In this document: positions 43,435-50,526 of the stretch, piece after piece | How positions within the stretch are numbered: the first letter of the stretch is position 1 | How the letters are laid out: every line of letters starts with the position of its first letter | DNA from: Streptomyces justiciae | GTDB taxonomy: Bacteria > Actinomycetota > Actinomycetes > Streptomycetales > Streptomycetaceae | DNA: 64,000 nucleotides | Direction of reading: 5' to 3' | Assembly (NCBI RefSeq): GCF_015163075.1 | Contig: NZ_JADDXU010000007.1 | Coordinates: 421,295-485,294, forward strand | Made by a program: the position numbers and the translations under genes | The notes under the pieces: model-generated | Databases searched by the model: none | What the model was told of the DNA's origin: nothing | The model's input: only the letters and a program-made list of their open reading frames with translations

Positions 43435-44271
43435 ATGCCCGAAGGAGACACCGTCTGGCAGACAGCGACCCGCCTCCACAACGCCCTCGCCGGCCAGACC
43501 CTCACCCGCAGCGACCTCCGCGTCCCCAAGTTCGCGACAGCGGACCTCACCGGCCGCACCGTCCTGGACGTCACCCCGCGCGGCAAACACCTCCTGACCC
43601 GCATCGAGGGCGGCCTGACCCTCCACTCGCACCTCAAGATGGACGGCTCCTGGAAGGTCTACGCGAACGGCCGCCGCTGGACCGGCGGCCCCACCCACCA
43701 GATCCGCGCGATCCTCGGCAACGCCGACAAGACAGCCGTCGGCTACCGCCTCCCCGTCCTGGAACTCCTCCGCACGTCCGACGAGGACCGCGTCGTCGGC
43801 CACCTCGGTCCCGACCTCCTGGGCCCGGACTGGAACCGCGACCGCGCCCTCGCCAACCTCCTCGCCGACCCCGCCCGCCCCCTCGGCGAGGCCCTCCTCG
43901 ACCAGCGCAACCTCGCCGGAATCGGCAATGTCTACAAGAGCGAGCTCTGCTTCCTGCTGGGCGTGACCCCCTGGCTTCCCGTGGGCGAGCTCCCCGCCGA
44001 CCGCGCCGCCAAGCTCCCCGCCCTCGCCAAGAAGCTCCTCGAGGCCAACCGCGACCGCCCGGTCCGCACCACCACGGGTCGCCACGGCCACGACCTCTTC
44101 GTCTACGGCCGCGCCGGCACCCCCTGCCTCCGCTGCCGCACCCCCATCCGCCTCGCCAACCAGGGCGACGGCACCCGCGAACGCCCCACCTACTGGTGCC
44201 CGGCATGCCAGCGGGGACCGGCCCCGGGCCCCTCCCCACGCCCCGGAACCCCACACCGTACGACTAATTGA
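43435..44271 (+). CDS. nei: Endonuclease VIII-type DNA glycosylase Nei
   Basis: The 278-residue Fpg/Nei family bifunctional glycosylase/AP lyase removes oxidised bases. It starts MPEGDTVWQ, so after Met removal Pro1 is the nucleophile and Glu2 the catalytic acid; the Thr/Val start and GKHLLTRIEGG are Nei-like. It has the helix-two-turn-helix (LLDQRNLAGIGNVYKSE) and a zinc finger (CLRCRTPI then YWCPAC). It lies 139 bp after lhr, and the pair occurs together in mycobacteria too. No ribosome site is clear. It ends at TGA 44271, inside the -35 of the next promoter. Confidence 0.93.
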   Translation: MPEGDTVWQTATRLHNALAGQTLTRSDLRVPKFATADLTGRTVLDVTPRGKHLLTRIEGGLTLHSHLKMDGSWKVYANGRRWTGGPTHQIRAILGNADKTAVGYRLPVLELLRTSDEDRVVGHLGPDLLGPDWNRDRALANLLADPARPLGEALLDQRNLAGIGNVYKSELCFLLGVTPWLPVGELPADRAAKLPALAKKLLEANRDRPVRTTTGRHGHDLFVYGRAGTPCLRCRTPIRLANQGDGTRERPTYWCPACQRGPAPGPSPRPGTPHRTTN

Positions 44272-44297
44272 CGACCCGTCAGAAACCCTCGTACCGT
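44268..44297 (+). promoter_or_regulatory. Promoter of the SDR gene
   Basis: -35 TTGACG (44268-44273, overlapping the nei stop), 18-bp spacer, -10 TACCGT (44292-44297), then six bases to the ATG at 44304. There is no ribosome site, so the mRNA is predicted to be leaderless. Confidence 0.65.
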
Positions 44298-44303
44298 CCC
44301 CAC

Positions 44304-45065
44304 ATGACCGTCAGCGCGTACGACCTCACCGGACGCACCGCCTTCGTCACCGGCGCCGCCGGCGGTATCGGCCGCGCCTCCGCGGTCCTGCTCGCCGAGG
44401 CGGGCGCCACCGTGCACTGCGCCGACCGCGACGCACAGGGCCTGCACAAGACGGCGACCTTGATCAAGGACGCGGGCGGCACCGCCCGCACCCACCACCT
44501 CGACGTGACGGACCGGGAGCAGCTCCGCGAAGCCATCGCCTCCTGCGGGGAGTTGGACGTGCTGGCCGCGATCGCCGGCATCATGCACAGCAGCCCGGTC
44601 CTGGAGACGGCGGACGAGGATCTCGACCGGGTACTGAACGTCAACTTCAAGGGAGTGCTGTACGCCTGCCAGGAGGCAGCCCGCCTCATGATCGCCCGGG
44701 GCACCCGGGGCAGCATCGTCACCATGGCCTCGGGCGCCGTCGACACCGGCGGCCCCGGCCTGCTCGCCTACGGCGCGGCCAAGGCGGCCGTCGTACAGCT
44801 GACGAAGACCCTGGCGACCGAGGTCGGCCGGCACGGCATCCGGGTCAACGCCGTCGCCCCGGGCTGGATCCGCACGCCGATGACCGACCGCCACGGCGAG
44901 GACCAGGAGCGGACCGAGGCGCTGATGGCCCGTATGTCACCCCTGGGCCGGGTAGGTCAGTCCCACGAGGTCGCCCACGCCGTGCTGTACCTGGCGTCCG
45001 ACGCCGCGTCCTTCACGACGGGCCAGATCCTCCGTCCGAACGGCGGAGTGGCGATGCCGTGGTGA
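44304..45065 (+). CDS. Short-chain dehydrogenase/reductase (SDR)
   Basis: The 253-residue classical SDR has the cofactor motif TGAAGGIG, the NAG-type strand end AAIAGIMH, catalytic Ser in VTMASGAVD, and YGAAK with the catalytic Tyr and Lys. The C-terminal APGWIRTPM and GQILRPNGG segments are family-typical. An acidic residue after strand 2 (HCADRDAQ) favours NAD(H). The substrate is unknown. It is probably made from a leaderless mRNA. Its 3' end overlaps the convergent small membrane gene by 53 bp. Confidence 0.88.
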   Translation: MTVSAYDLTGRTAFVTGAAGGIGRASAVLLAEAGATVHCADRDAQGLHKTATLIKDAGGTARTHHLDVTDREQLREAIASCGELDVLAAIAGIMHSSPVLETADEDLDRVLNVNFKGVLYACQEAARLMIARGTRGSIVTMASGAVDTGGPGLLAYGAAKAAVVQLTKTLATEVGRHGIRVNAVAPGWIRTPMTDRHGEDQERTEALMARMSPLGRVGQSHEVAHAVLYLASDAASFTTGQILRPNGGVAMPW

Positions 45066-45312
45066 CGGCGCCCGGGGCGACCTGCGCCGCCGCACCCCGC
45101 CAGGCCGCCCGCCACCGCCCCACAGCGAGCGCCCCGGCCGCCCGCCCCCTCGGCACACAGTGCACCGGCAGCAGGCTCAGCCCCCACCCGCCGGCGGCGA
45201 CGGCACCCTCCAGCGCCCCTGTATCGGAGGCCAGCGCCAGCCGCAGCACGGCCCACCACCACAGCACGCCCAGCGTGACGGCCACCCCCCACCGCGCTAT
45301 CGGACGGCCCAC
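45013..45312 (-). CDS. Small membrane protein of unknown function
   Basis: The 99-residue protein starts at GTG 45312 behind a near-perfect GGAGG seven bases upstream. It has one clear N-terminal membrane segment (WGVAVTLGVLWWWAVLRLAL), a second weaker hydrophobic stretch (VAAGGWGLSLLPVHC), and a basic C-terminal half. No family recognised. Its 3' end is antisense to the last 53 bp of the SDR gene, a sign of tight convergent packing. The strong ribosome site is the main support. Confidence 0.6.
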   Translation of the reverse strand: MGRPIARWGVAVTLGVLWWWAVLRLALASDTGALEGAVAAGGWGLSLLPVHCVPRGRAAGALAVGRWRAAWRGAAAQVAPGAVTTASPLRRSDGGSGPS

Positions 45313-45445
45313 GACCCCACCTCCAGCCCGCAGAACCCGAAGCCCCCAAGGCACCCGGCAAAACCACGGGACCCGACGCTAGACCCCTGCCCCACCCACC
45401 GACAGGGCGCACCAAGGGCACACCGAGGCACCCCCAGCCCCCGCC

Positions 45446-45922
45446 TCACCCGTTCTCGGCCTGGAACATCCAGTGATGCTTCTCCAGATCCGCCGTGATC
45501 CCGATGAAGAGGTCCTGGCTGACCGGGTCGGCATCCCCGGTCGCCGCCACTCGCTCCCGCATCCGCCCGATCACCGCGCCCAGCGCGTCCACCAGCGCCC
45601 CCACCGCGTCCGCGTCCTTGACCCACCCCTCGGACACCGCCCCGATGCCGCTGCCCGCCGCCACCGTCGCCGCCCGCCCGTCCGGCGGGACGCCCAGCGC
45701 GGAGGCCCGCTCGGCGACGGTGTCGGAGTGGGTGCGTGCGATGTCCACGACCTCGTCGAGTTGCAGATGCACGGACCGGAACCGGGGCCCGACCACGTTC
45801 CAGTGGATCTGCTTCGCCACGAGGGCGAGGTCCACCAGATCGACGAGGGCCCCTTGCAGGGCCTCGGCCACGGTCTTCAGGTCCGCGTCGGACAACGGGC
45901 TCTTCACGACGTACATGCGCAT
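45446..45922 (-). CDS. dps: Dps family DNA-binding/ferritin-like protein
   Basis: The 158-residue Dps has the ferroxidase motif pattern KQIHWNVVGPRFRSVHLQLDEVVDIARTHSDTVAERA (His, then His/Asp/Glu ligands) split over helices, and the C-terminal EKHHWMFQAENG. Dps dodecamers store iron and protect DNA against peroxide and in stationary phase or osmotic stress. This copy has no long basic tail. In S. coelicolor the copy at this place is, from memory, dpsB. ATG 45922 follows AGGA; ATG 45916 is an alternative. It is downstream of clgR, behind a terminator. Confidence 0.9.
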   Translation of the reverse strand: MRMYVVKSPLSDADLKTVAEALQGALVDLVDLALVAKQIHWNVVGPRFRSVHLQLDEVVDIARTHSDTVAERASALGVPPDGRAATVAAGSGIGAVSEGWVKDADAVGALVDALGAVIGRMRERVAATGDADPVSQDLFIGITADLEKHHWMFQAENG

Positions 45923-45983
45923 GCTCCGATTCCTGTACACGGCTACACGGCCCCGAGCCCCGCCCGTCCCACGATGCACGAAA

Positions 45984-46031
45984 GCCCCGGCCGACGCCTC
46001 TCCAGATGTTCCGGAGAGACCCGGCCGGGGC
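45984..46031 (-). terminator. Two-part hairpin terminator after clgR
   Basis: A 10-bp outer stem (45984-45993 with 46022-46031) encloses a 6-bp inner stem (45998-46003 with 46013-46018). A second 7-bp hairpin lies at 46037-46052. It lies between clgR (stop 46119) and dps. Confidence 0.75.
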
Positions 46032-46118
46032 CTCGCGCACTTCGTGAAGTGCCGTGCGCTTCTCAGCGCATCGTCAGCTCGTCCTCGAGCGGAACCCGAG
46101 GGCGTACGCGCGTGACGC

Positions 46119-46499
46119 TCAGGCGGCGACGACGTCCACTGCCTCGGCGGGCGCCTTGATGGTCACCCGTTCCGGTGGCACACCGGTCACCGAGACGGAA
46201 CCCAGCATCGGACGTACCGGCGTGGGCACGGGCTCGCTGGGGGTGGCCGCAGCGGACTGGGCCAGCTCGGCGAGGGCGAGCTCGTCGCTCACTTCCCGCA
46301 TCAGTTCGGACATCCGTACGTCCAGCGCGTCGCAGATGGCGGAGAGCAGCTCGGAGGAAGCCTCCTTCTGCCCCCGCTCCACCTCGGAGAGATAGCCGAG
46401 TGAAACTCGGGCGGACGAGGAGACTTCGCGCAGAGTACGGCCCTGGCGTTGGCGCTGCCGACGCAGCACGTCACCCAGCAGGCGACGGAGCAGAATCAT
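46119..46499 (-). CDS. clgR: Clp protease gene regulator ClgR
   Basis: The 126-residue XRE-type regulator has the helix-turn-helix RTLREVSSSARVSLGYLSEVERGQ with ClgR-type KEASSELL following. ClgR activates clpP, clpC and lon in actinobacteria. The protein ends VDVVAA; in Streptomyces two C-terminal alanines are reported to make ClgR a substrate of ClpP, giving feedback. ATG 46499 follows GAGGAGGGA. It lies 109 bp after cinA, as in other actinobacteria where pgsA, cinA and clgR are neighbours. Confidence 0.9.
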   Translation of the reverse strand: MILLRRLLGDVLRRQRQRQGRTLREVSSSARVSLGYLSEVERGQKEASSELLSAICDALDVRMSELMREVSDELALAELAQSAAATPSEPVPTPVRPMLGSVSVTGVPPERVTIKAPAEAVDVVAA

Positions 46500-46608
46500 C
46501 GGTGGCTCCCTCCTCGGACCGCGTAGCCGCATCCTTCACGCCCCACCGTACCGCCTTGCGCCGCGGCCGTGCGGGGAGCGATGTCGTGTTCACTCAGGGC
46601 TGCAAACA

Positions 46609-47145
46609 TCAAAACCCCCCGTTCCGTTCCGTATCCTGTGCCCGCTCATTCCCGGTCTGTTCGCCCGCAAGCTCCTGAAGGAGCAGTGCGAGTACGCTCC
46701 GTACACTCTCCATACGAATTTCCGCGCGGTCGCCGTTCAACCGCAGCGACGCGACTTTCCCGCCATCGGAGAGCTCCGAAGCGGGTCCGTCGACCGCCAC
46801 GTAGACCGTTCCGACGGGCTTTCCGTCCTGTTCGTCCGGTCCTGCGACTCCCGTGGTCGCGATGCCCCAGTCGGCGCCGAGCGCCTTGCGGACACCGGCC
46901 GCCATCTGGGCCGCGACCTGCGGGTCCACCGCTCCATGCGCCGCCAGCAGGTCGGCGTCGACACCGAGCAGTTCATGCTTCAGTTCGGTGGCGTAGGCCG
47001 TCACCGAACCGCGGAAGGCCTGGGACGCCCCGGGAGCCGCTGTGATTTCCGCCGCAACCAATCCACCGGTGAGCGACTCGGCGACCGCGAGCGTCTCGCC
47101 CTTCACCGTCAGTAGTCGCACCACTTCAGTGGCCGGGGAACTCAC
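46609..47145 (-). CDS. cinA: CinA C-terminal domain protein (nicotinamide-nucleotide amidase, PncC)
   Basis: The 178-residue protein consists only of the CinA C-terminal (PncC) domain: TLAVAESLTGGLVAAEITAAPGAS, GSVTAYA, and IATTGVAGPDEQDGKPVGTVYVA around the catalytic Ser/Lys/Tyr. It deamidates nicotinamide mononucleotide. The N-terminal MoCF-like domain of full-length CinA is absent. GTG 47145 overlaps the pgsA stop by four bases. It is third in the operon rimO-pgsA-cinA, whose promoter fits the DNA-damage type. Confidence 0.92.
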   Translation of the reverse strand: MSSPATEVVRLLTVKGETLAVAESLTGGLVAAEITAAPGASQAFRGSVTAYATELKHELLGVDADLLAAHGAVDPQVAAQMAAGVRKALGADWGIATTGVAGPDEQDGKPVGTVYVAVDGPASELSDGGKVASLRLNGDRAEIRMESVRSVLALLLQELAGEQTGNERAQDTERNGGF

Positions 47146-47858
47146 GCTTCCGACTCCTCCAACGCCGCCTCGCGCTCGGCGATTCCCTGCCTGCGCAGCA
47201 CAATGGCCTGTCTCACATAGTCGAGGCCGGTCGCCACGGTCAGGACGACCGCCACGGCCATCACCCAGAACCTCGCGGTCGCCAGCCACCCCGTCAGCGC
47301 CAGGATGTACATCCCGACCGCGATGCCCTGCGCGAGGGTCTTCAGCTTGCCGCCGCGGCTCGCCGGGATGACGCCGTACCGGATGACGATGAAACGCAGC
47401 AGCGTGATCCCGAGTTCCCGGCCGAGAATGACCGCGGTCACCCACCACGGCAGGTCGCCGAGCGCGGACAGACAGATCAGCGCCGCCCCCATGATCGCCT
47501 TGTCGGCGATGGGGTCGGCGATCTTCCCGAAGTCGGTGACGAGGTTGTAGGTGCGCGCCAGATGGCCGTCGAAGAGGTCGGTGATCATGGCGATCGAGAA
47601 GGCGGCCCAGGCGAACGAGCGCCACGCGGGGTCGTGTCCCCCGGCGGCCAGCATCAGCGCGACGAAGCCCGGCACCAGCAGCAGCCGGATCATCGTCAGG
47701 ATGTTGGCGATGTTCCAGAGGCTGGCCTGGTTGACGGCCGCGGCCGCGATCTTGCCGCCGCGCGCGGACTTGCCACCGCTGTCGGTACCGGACGCACCCA
47801 TCTGCGAATGACCCGTCTTGGAGGGGCCGCCCGCAGCGGATGCCGGTACTCCGGTCAT
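47142..47858 (-). CDS. pgsA: CDP-diacylglycerol-glycerol-3-phosphate 3-phosphatidyltransferase (PgsA-type)
   Basis: The 238-residue CDP-alcohol phosphotransferase makes phosphatidylglycerol phosphate from CDP-diacylglycerol. It has the family motif DLFDGHLARTYNLVTDFG then KIADPIADK, with all four Asp, and four or five membrane segments. The first 45 residues are a polar Gly/Ser-rich tail. The ATG at 47858 overlaps the rimO stop (ATGA). Since actinobacteria have several members of this family, the exact alcohol substrate is inferred. Confidence 0.85.
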   Translation of the reverse strand: MTGVPASAAGGPSKTGHSQMGASGTDSGGKSARGGKIAAAAVNQASLWNIANILTMIRLLLVPGFVALMLAAGGHDPAWRSFAWAAFSIAMITDLFDGHLARTYNLVTDFGKIADPIADKAIMGAALICLSALGDLPWWVTAVILGRELGITLLRFIVIRYGVIPASRGGKLKTLAQGIAVGMYILALTGWLATARFWVMAVAVVLTVATGLDYVRQAIVLRRQGIAEREAALEESEA

Positions 47859-49324
47859 CTGCCCGCCTCCTCACTACACGCGAGCGAGCCCGTCACCGGC
47901 TCGGCCACCAGGTCGACACCCTCGGTACCGACCACCTTCGCCTCGACGATACGGCCGACGCTCAGCTCCTCGCCGCCCGTGAGCAGCACCTGGCCGTCCG
48001 TCTCCGGCGCCTGGTGCGCACCGCGCCCGTACACGCCCTCCTCGTCCACGGACTCCACCAGCACGTGCACGGTCTCGCCCACGCGCTCCTCGGCCCGCTG
48101 CGAGACGAGTTCCTCGGCGAGCCGGGAGACACGTGCCAGCCGCTCGGCGACGACGTCCTCGTCGAGCTTGTTGTCGTACGTGGCCGCTTCCGTGCCCTCC
48201 TCGTCGGAGTAGCCGAAGACGCCGATGGCGTCCAGCCGCGCGCCGTTGAGGAAACGCTCCAGCTCGGCCAGATCGGCCTCGCTCTCGCCGGGGAAGCCCA
48301 CGATGAAGTTGGAGCGCACGCCCGCCTGCGGGGCCTTGCTCCGGATGGTGTCGAGCAGCTCCAGGAAGCGGTCGGTGTCACCGAAGCGGCGCATCGCGCG
48401 CAGCACGCCGGGCGCGGAGTGCTGGAAGGACAGGTCGAAGTAGGGCACGACCTTGGGCGTCGACGTCAGCACGTCGATGAGGCCGGGCCGCATCTCGGCC
48501 GGCTGGAGGTAGCTGACGCGCACCCGCTCGATGCCGTCGACCTCGGCGAGCTCGGGCAGCAGCGACTCCAGCAGGCGGATGTCGCCCAGGTCCTTGCCGT
48601 AGGACGTGTTGTTCTCGGAGACCAGCATGATCTCCTTGACGCCCTGCTCGCCCAGCCAGCGCGTCTCGTTGAGCACGTCCGAGGGGCGCCGGGAGATGAA
48701 CGAGCCGCGGAAGGACGGGATGGCGCAGAACGTGCAGCGCCGGTCGCAGCCGGAGGCGAGCTTCACCGAGGCCACCGGGGAGCCGTCCAGACGACGGCGC
48801 AGGGGCGCGCGCGGGCCGGAGGACGGAGCGAGCCCTTCCGGAAGGTCCACGGGGCCGTGCCCGGGCAGCGCCACCTCGGCCGCCGACTCCTGGCGCTCGG
48901 CCGGGCTGATCGGCAGCAGCTTGCGCCGGTCGCGCGGGGTGTGGGCCGCGTGGATGCCGCCGGACAGGATGGTCTGCAGACGGTCGGAGATGTCGGCGTA
49001 GTCGTCGAAGCCGAGCACGCCGTCGGCCTCGGGGAGGGCCTCGGCGAGGTCCTTGCCGTACCGCTCGGCCATGCAGCCCACCGCCACGACGGCCTGGGTT
49101 CTGCCATGTCCCTTGAGGTCGTTGGCCTCCAGGAGGGCGTCGACGGAGTCCTTCTTGGCGGCGTCGACGAAGCCGCAGGTGTTGACGACGGCGACGTCCG
49201 CGTCCGCGGCGTCCTCCACGAGGTCCCAGCCGTCCGCCTCCAAGCGGCCTGCGAGCTCCTCCGAGTCCACCTCGTTACGGGCGCAGCCAAGAGTGACGAG
49301 TGCGACGGTACGGCGTTCAGGCAT
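47855..49324 (-). CDS. rimO: Ribosomal protein S12 methylthiotransferase RimO
   Basis: The 489-residue radical-SAM methylthiotransferase is the paralogue of MiaB. Its N-terminal cluster cysteines are in VTLGCARNEVD, VNTCGFV and VGCMAERY, the radical-SAM motif is CDRRCTFC, and the C-terminal part is a TRAM domain. It modifies an Asp of ribosomal protein S12. ATG 49324 (MPERRT) has no ribosome site and is seven bases after a -10 box, so the operon mRNA is probably leaderless. It is the first gene of rimO-pgsA-cinA. Confidence 0.94.
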   Translation of the reverse strand: MPERRTVALVTLGCARNEVDSEELAGRLEADGWDLVEDAADADVAVVNTCGFVDAAKKDSVDALLEANDLKGHGRTQAVVAVGCMAERYGKDLAEALPEADGVLGFDDYADISDRLQTILSGGIHAAHTPRDRRKLLPISPAERQESAAEVALPGHGPVDLPEGLAPSSGPRAPLRRRLDGSPVASVKLASGCDRRCTFCAIPSFRGSFISRRPSDVLNETRWLGEQGVKEIMLVSENNTSYGKDLGDIRLLESLLPELAEVDGIERVRVSYLQPAEMRPGLIDVLTSTPKVVPYFDLSFQHSAPGVLRAMRRFGDTDRFLELLDTIRSKAPQAGVRSNFIVGFPGESEADLAELERFLNGARLDAIGVFGYSDEEGTEAATYDNKLDEDVVAERLARVSRLAEELVSQRAEERVGETVHVLVESVDEEGVYGRGAHQAPETDGQVLLTGGEELSVGRIVEAKVVGTEGVDLVAEPVTGSLACSEEAGR

Positions 49325-49331
49325 GGGCTCA

Positions 49332-49354
49332 AGACTACTTTGTCCCACCGACAA
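49332..49354 (-). promoter_or_regulatory. RecA_NDp/PafBC-type promoter of rimO-pgsA-cinA
   Basis: Read on the minus strand: TTGTCGGTG, eight bases, TAGTCT. It is an exact match to TTGTCRGTG-N8-TAnnnT. Seven bases separate the -10 from the rimO ATG. Confidence 0.8.
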
Positions 49355-49360
49355 CGAACG

Positions 49361-49395
49361 TCGACGGGGTTGGTGAAGATCACCAACCCCGTCGA
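49361..49395 (-). terminator. Terminator of the RodZ-like gene
   Basis: A perfect 16-bp stem (49361-49376 with 49380-49395) with a 3-base loop. It ends six bases before the rimO promoter, so it isolates that operon from the upstream RodZ-like gene. Confidence 0.88.
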
Positions 49396-49409
49396 GCACG
49401 CTCCGAGCC

Positions 49410-50246
49410 TCAGCCGACCTGCGGGTCGCCCTTCGTGTACGTCAGGCGCTCCACAGCGCCGGGCGCCCAGTCGTCGTCGATCTTCTTGCCGTTCACGTAC
49501 AGCTGGATCGCCCCGGCGTCACCGAGGACGAGGTTGATCTTCTCGCTGTCCTGGAAGGTCTTCGACTCGCCCTGCTGGAGCAGACCGTCGAACAGCAGCC
49601 GGCCGTTGTGGTCCTTGGCGGAGATCCAGCTCTTGCCGTCGGGGGCGCTGACCTTGACGGTCACCTTGTCCTGGGGAGCGGCCGCGATGGCGCTGTCGGA
49701 CGGGTCCGGCTTCGGCGACTCGGGCTTCTCGCTCTTCGGGGTGGGCGTGGCGGACTTGCCGGCGGAGGGCGAGGAACCCTCGGCGACGTGCGCCTTGCCG
49801 CCCTCGTCGTCGCCCTTGAACGCGGTGAACCCGACGAACCCGATCACGGCGACGATCGCGGCGACCATGGCCGCGGTCCAGTTGGGCCCGCGGCGTTCGG
49901 GACGGATGCGTTCCGCCTCGAACAGCGGGGCCGCCGGGGTCGGCGCCGGACGGCCGCCGTGGTCGGCGTCGTACTGGGCGAGGAGGGGGGCCGGGTCGAG
50001 GCGTACGGCCTTGGCCAGGGTCCGGATGTGGCCTCGGGCGTAGACGTCCCCGCCGCAGGGGGCGAAGTCGTCCGCTTCGATGGCATGCACGATGGCGATA
50101 CGGACCCGGGTGGCGTTGCTGACGTCGTCGACGGTCAGCCCGGCCGCGATACGTGCCTGCTTCAGGGCACGGCCGACGGAGATTCGGGCTTCCTCGCGGT
50201 CGTCTTCGAACGGACGCTCGTCTTCAGGGGAGTTGCCGATGGACAC
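49410..50246 (-). CDS. RodZ-like membrane protein (HTH plus DUF4115)
   Basis: The 278-residue protein has an N-terminal Xre/RodZ-type helix-turn-helix (SVGRALKQARIAAGLTVDDVS), one membrane segment (AAMVAAIVAVIGFVGFTAF), a Ser/Pro/Lys-rich extracellular linker, and a beta-rich C-terminal domain (DUF4115: KVTVKVSAPDGKSWISAKD). RodZ links MreB to the cell-wall machinery in rods; the role in actinobacteria is less clear. It starts with GTG 50246 behind AAAGG. It lies downstream of ftsK with 280 bp between. Confidence 0.85.
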   Translation of the reverse strand: MSIGNSPEDERPFEDDREEARISVGRALKQARIAAGLTVDDVSNATRVRIAIVHAIEADDFAPCGGDVYARGHIRTLAKAVRLDPAPLLAQYDADHGGRPAPTPAAPLFEAERIRPERRGPNWTAAMVAAIVAVIGFVGFTAFKGDDEGGKAHVAEGSSPSAGKSATPTPKSEKPESPKPDPSDSAIAAAPQDKVTVKVSAPDGKSWISAKDHNGRLLFDGLLQQGESKTFQDSEKINLVLGDAGAIQLYVNGKKIDDDWAPGAVERLTYTKGDPQVG

Positions 50247-50526
50247 GGGGGCGCCTTTCGAGCGTTTTAGCCACCTGTGCTGGGGGTTCAGTCTAGGGGG
50301 GGTGCGAAAGGGTGGGGCAACCGGGCGGTGGGACTTTGTACGCCATCGGTATGGCCGGACACGCCGATGGTGGGGCAGCAGCTTTTCGCTTCCCTCAACT
50401 TGACGTACGCCGAAGGGAAACGGTTGCTCAATGATCCCTTACGGGTGAGTCACGATCGAACACCCATCAGCGGCCCACCCGTCCGCAAGGTGACCCTTGC
50501 GCCCCGTTTCCGGAGGTGACGTCCTC

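Noticed and set aside
45391..45402. CTGTCGGTG upstream of the small membrane gene at 45312
   Set aside because: The -10 at N8 is missing; TAGCGT lies at classical spacing instead and about 60 bp from the start codon.
45297..46040. Minus-strand open frame of 247 codons over dps
   Set aside because: Shadow of dps in another frame; Arg/Gly-rich and without a ribosome site.
50277..50519. 80-codon plus-strand frame between the RodZ-like gene and ftsK
   Set aside because: No ribosome site, no codon-position GC bias, no recognisable protein; left as intergenic.
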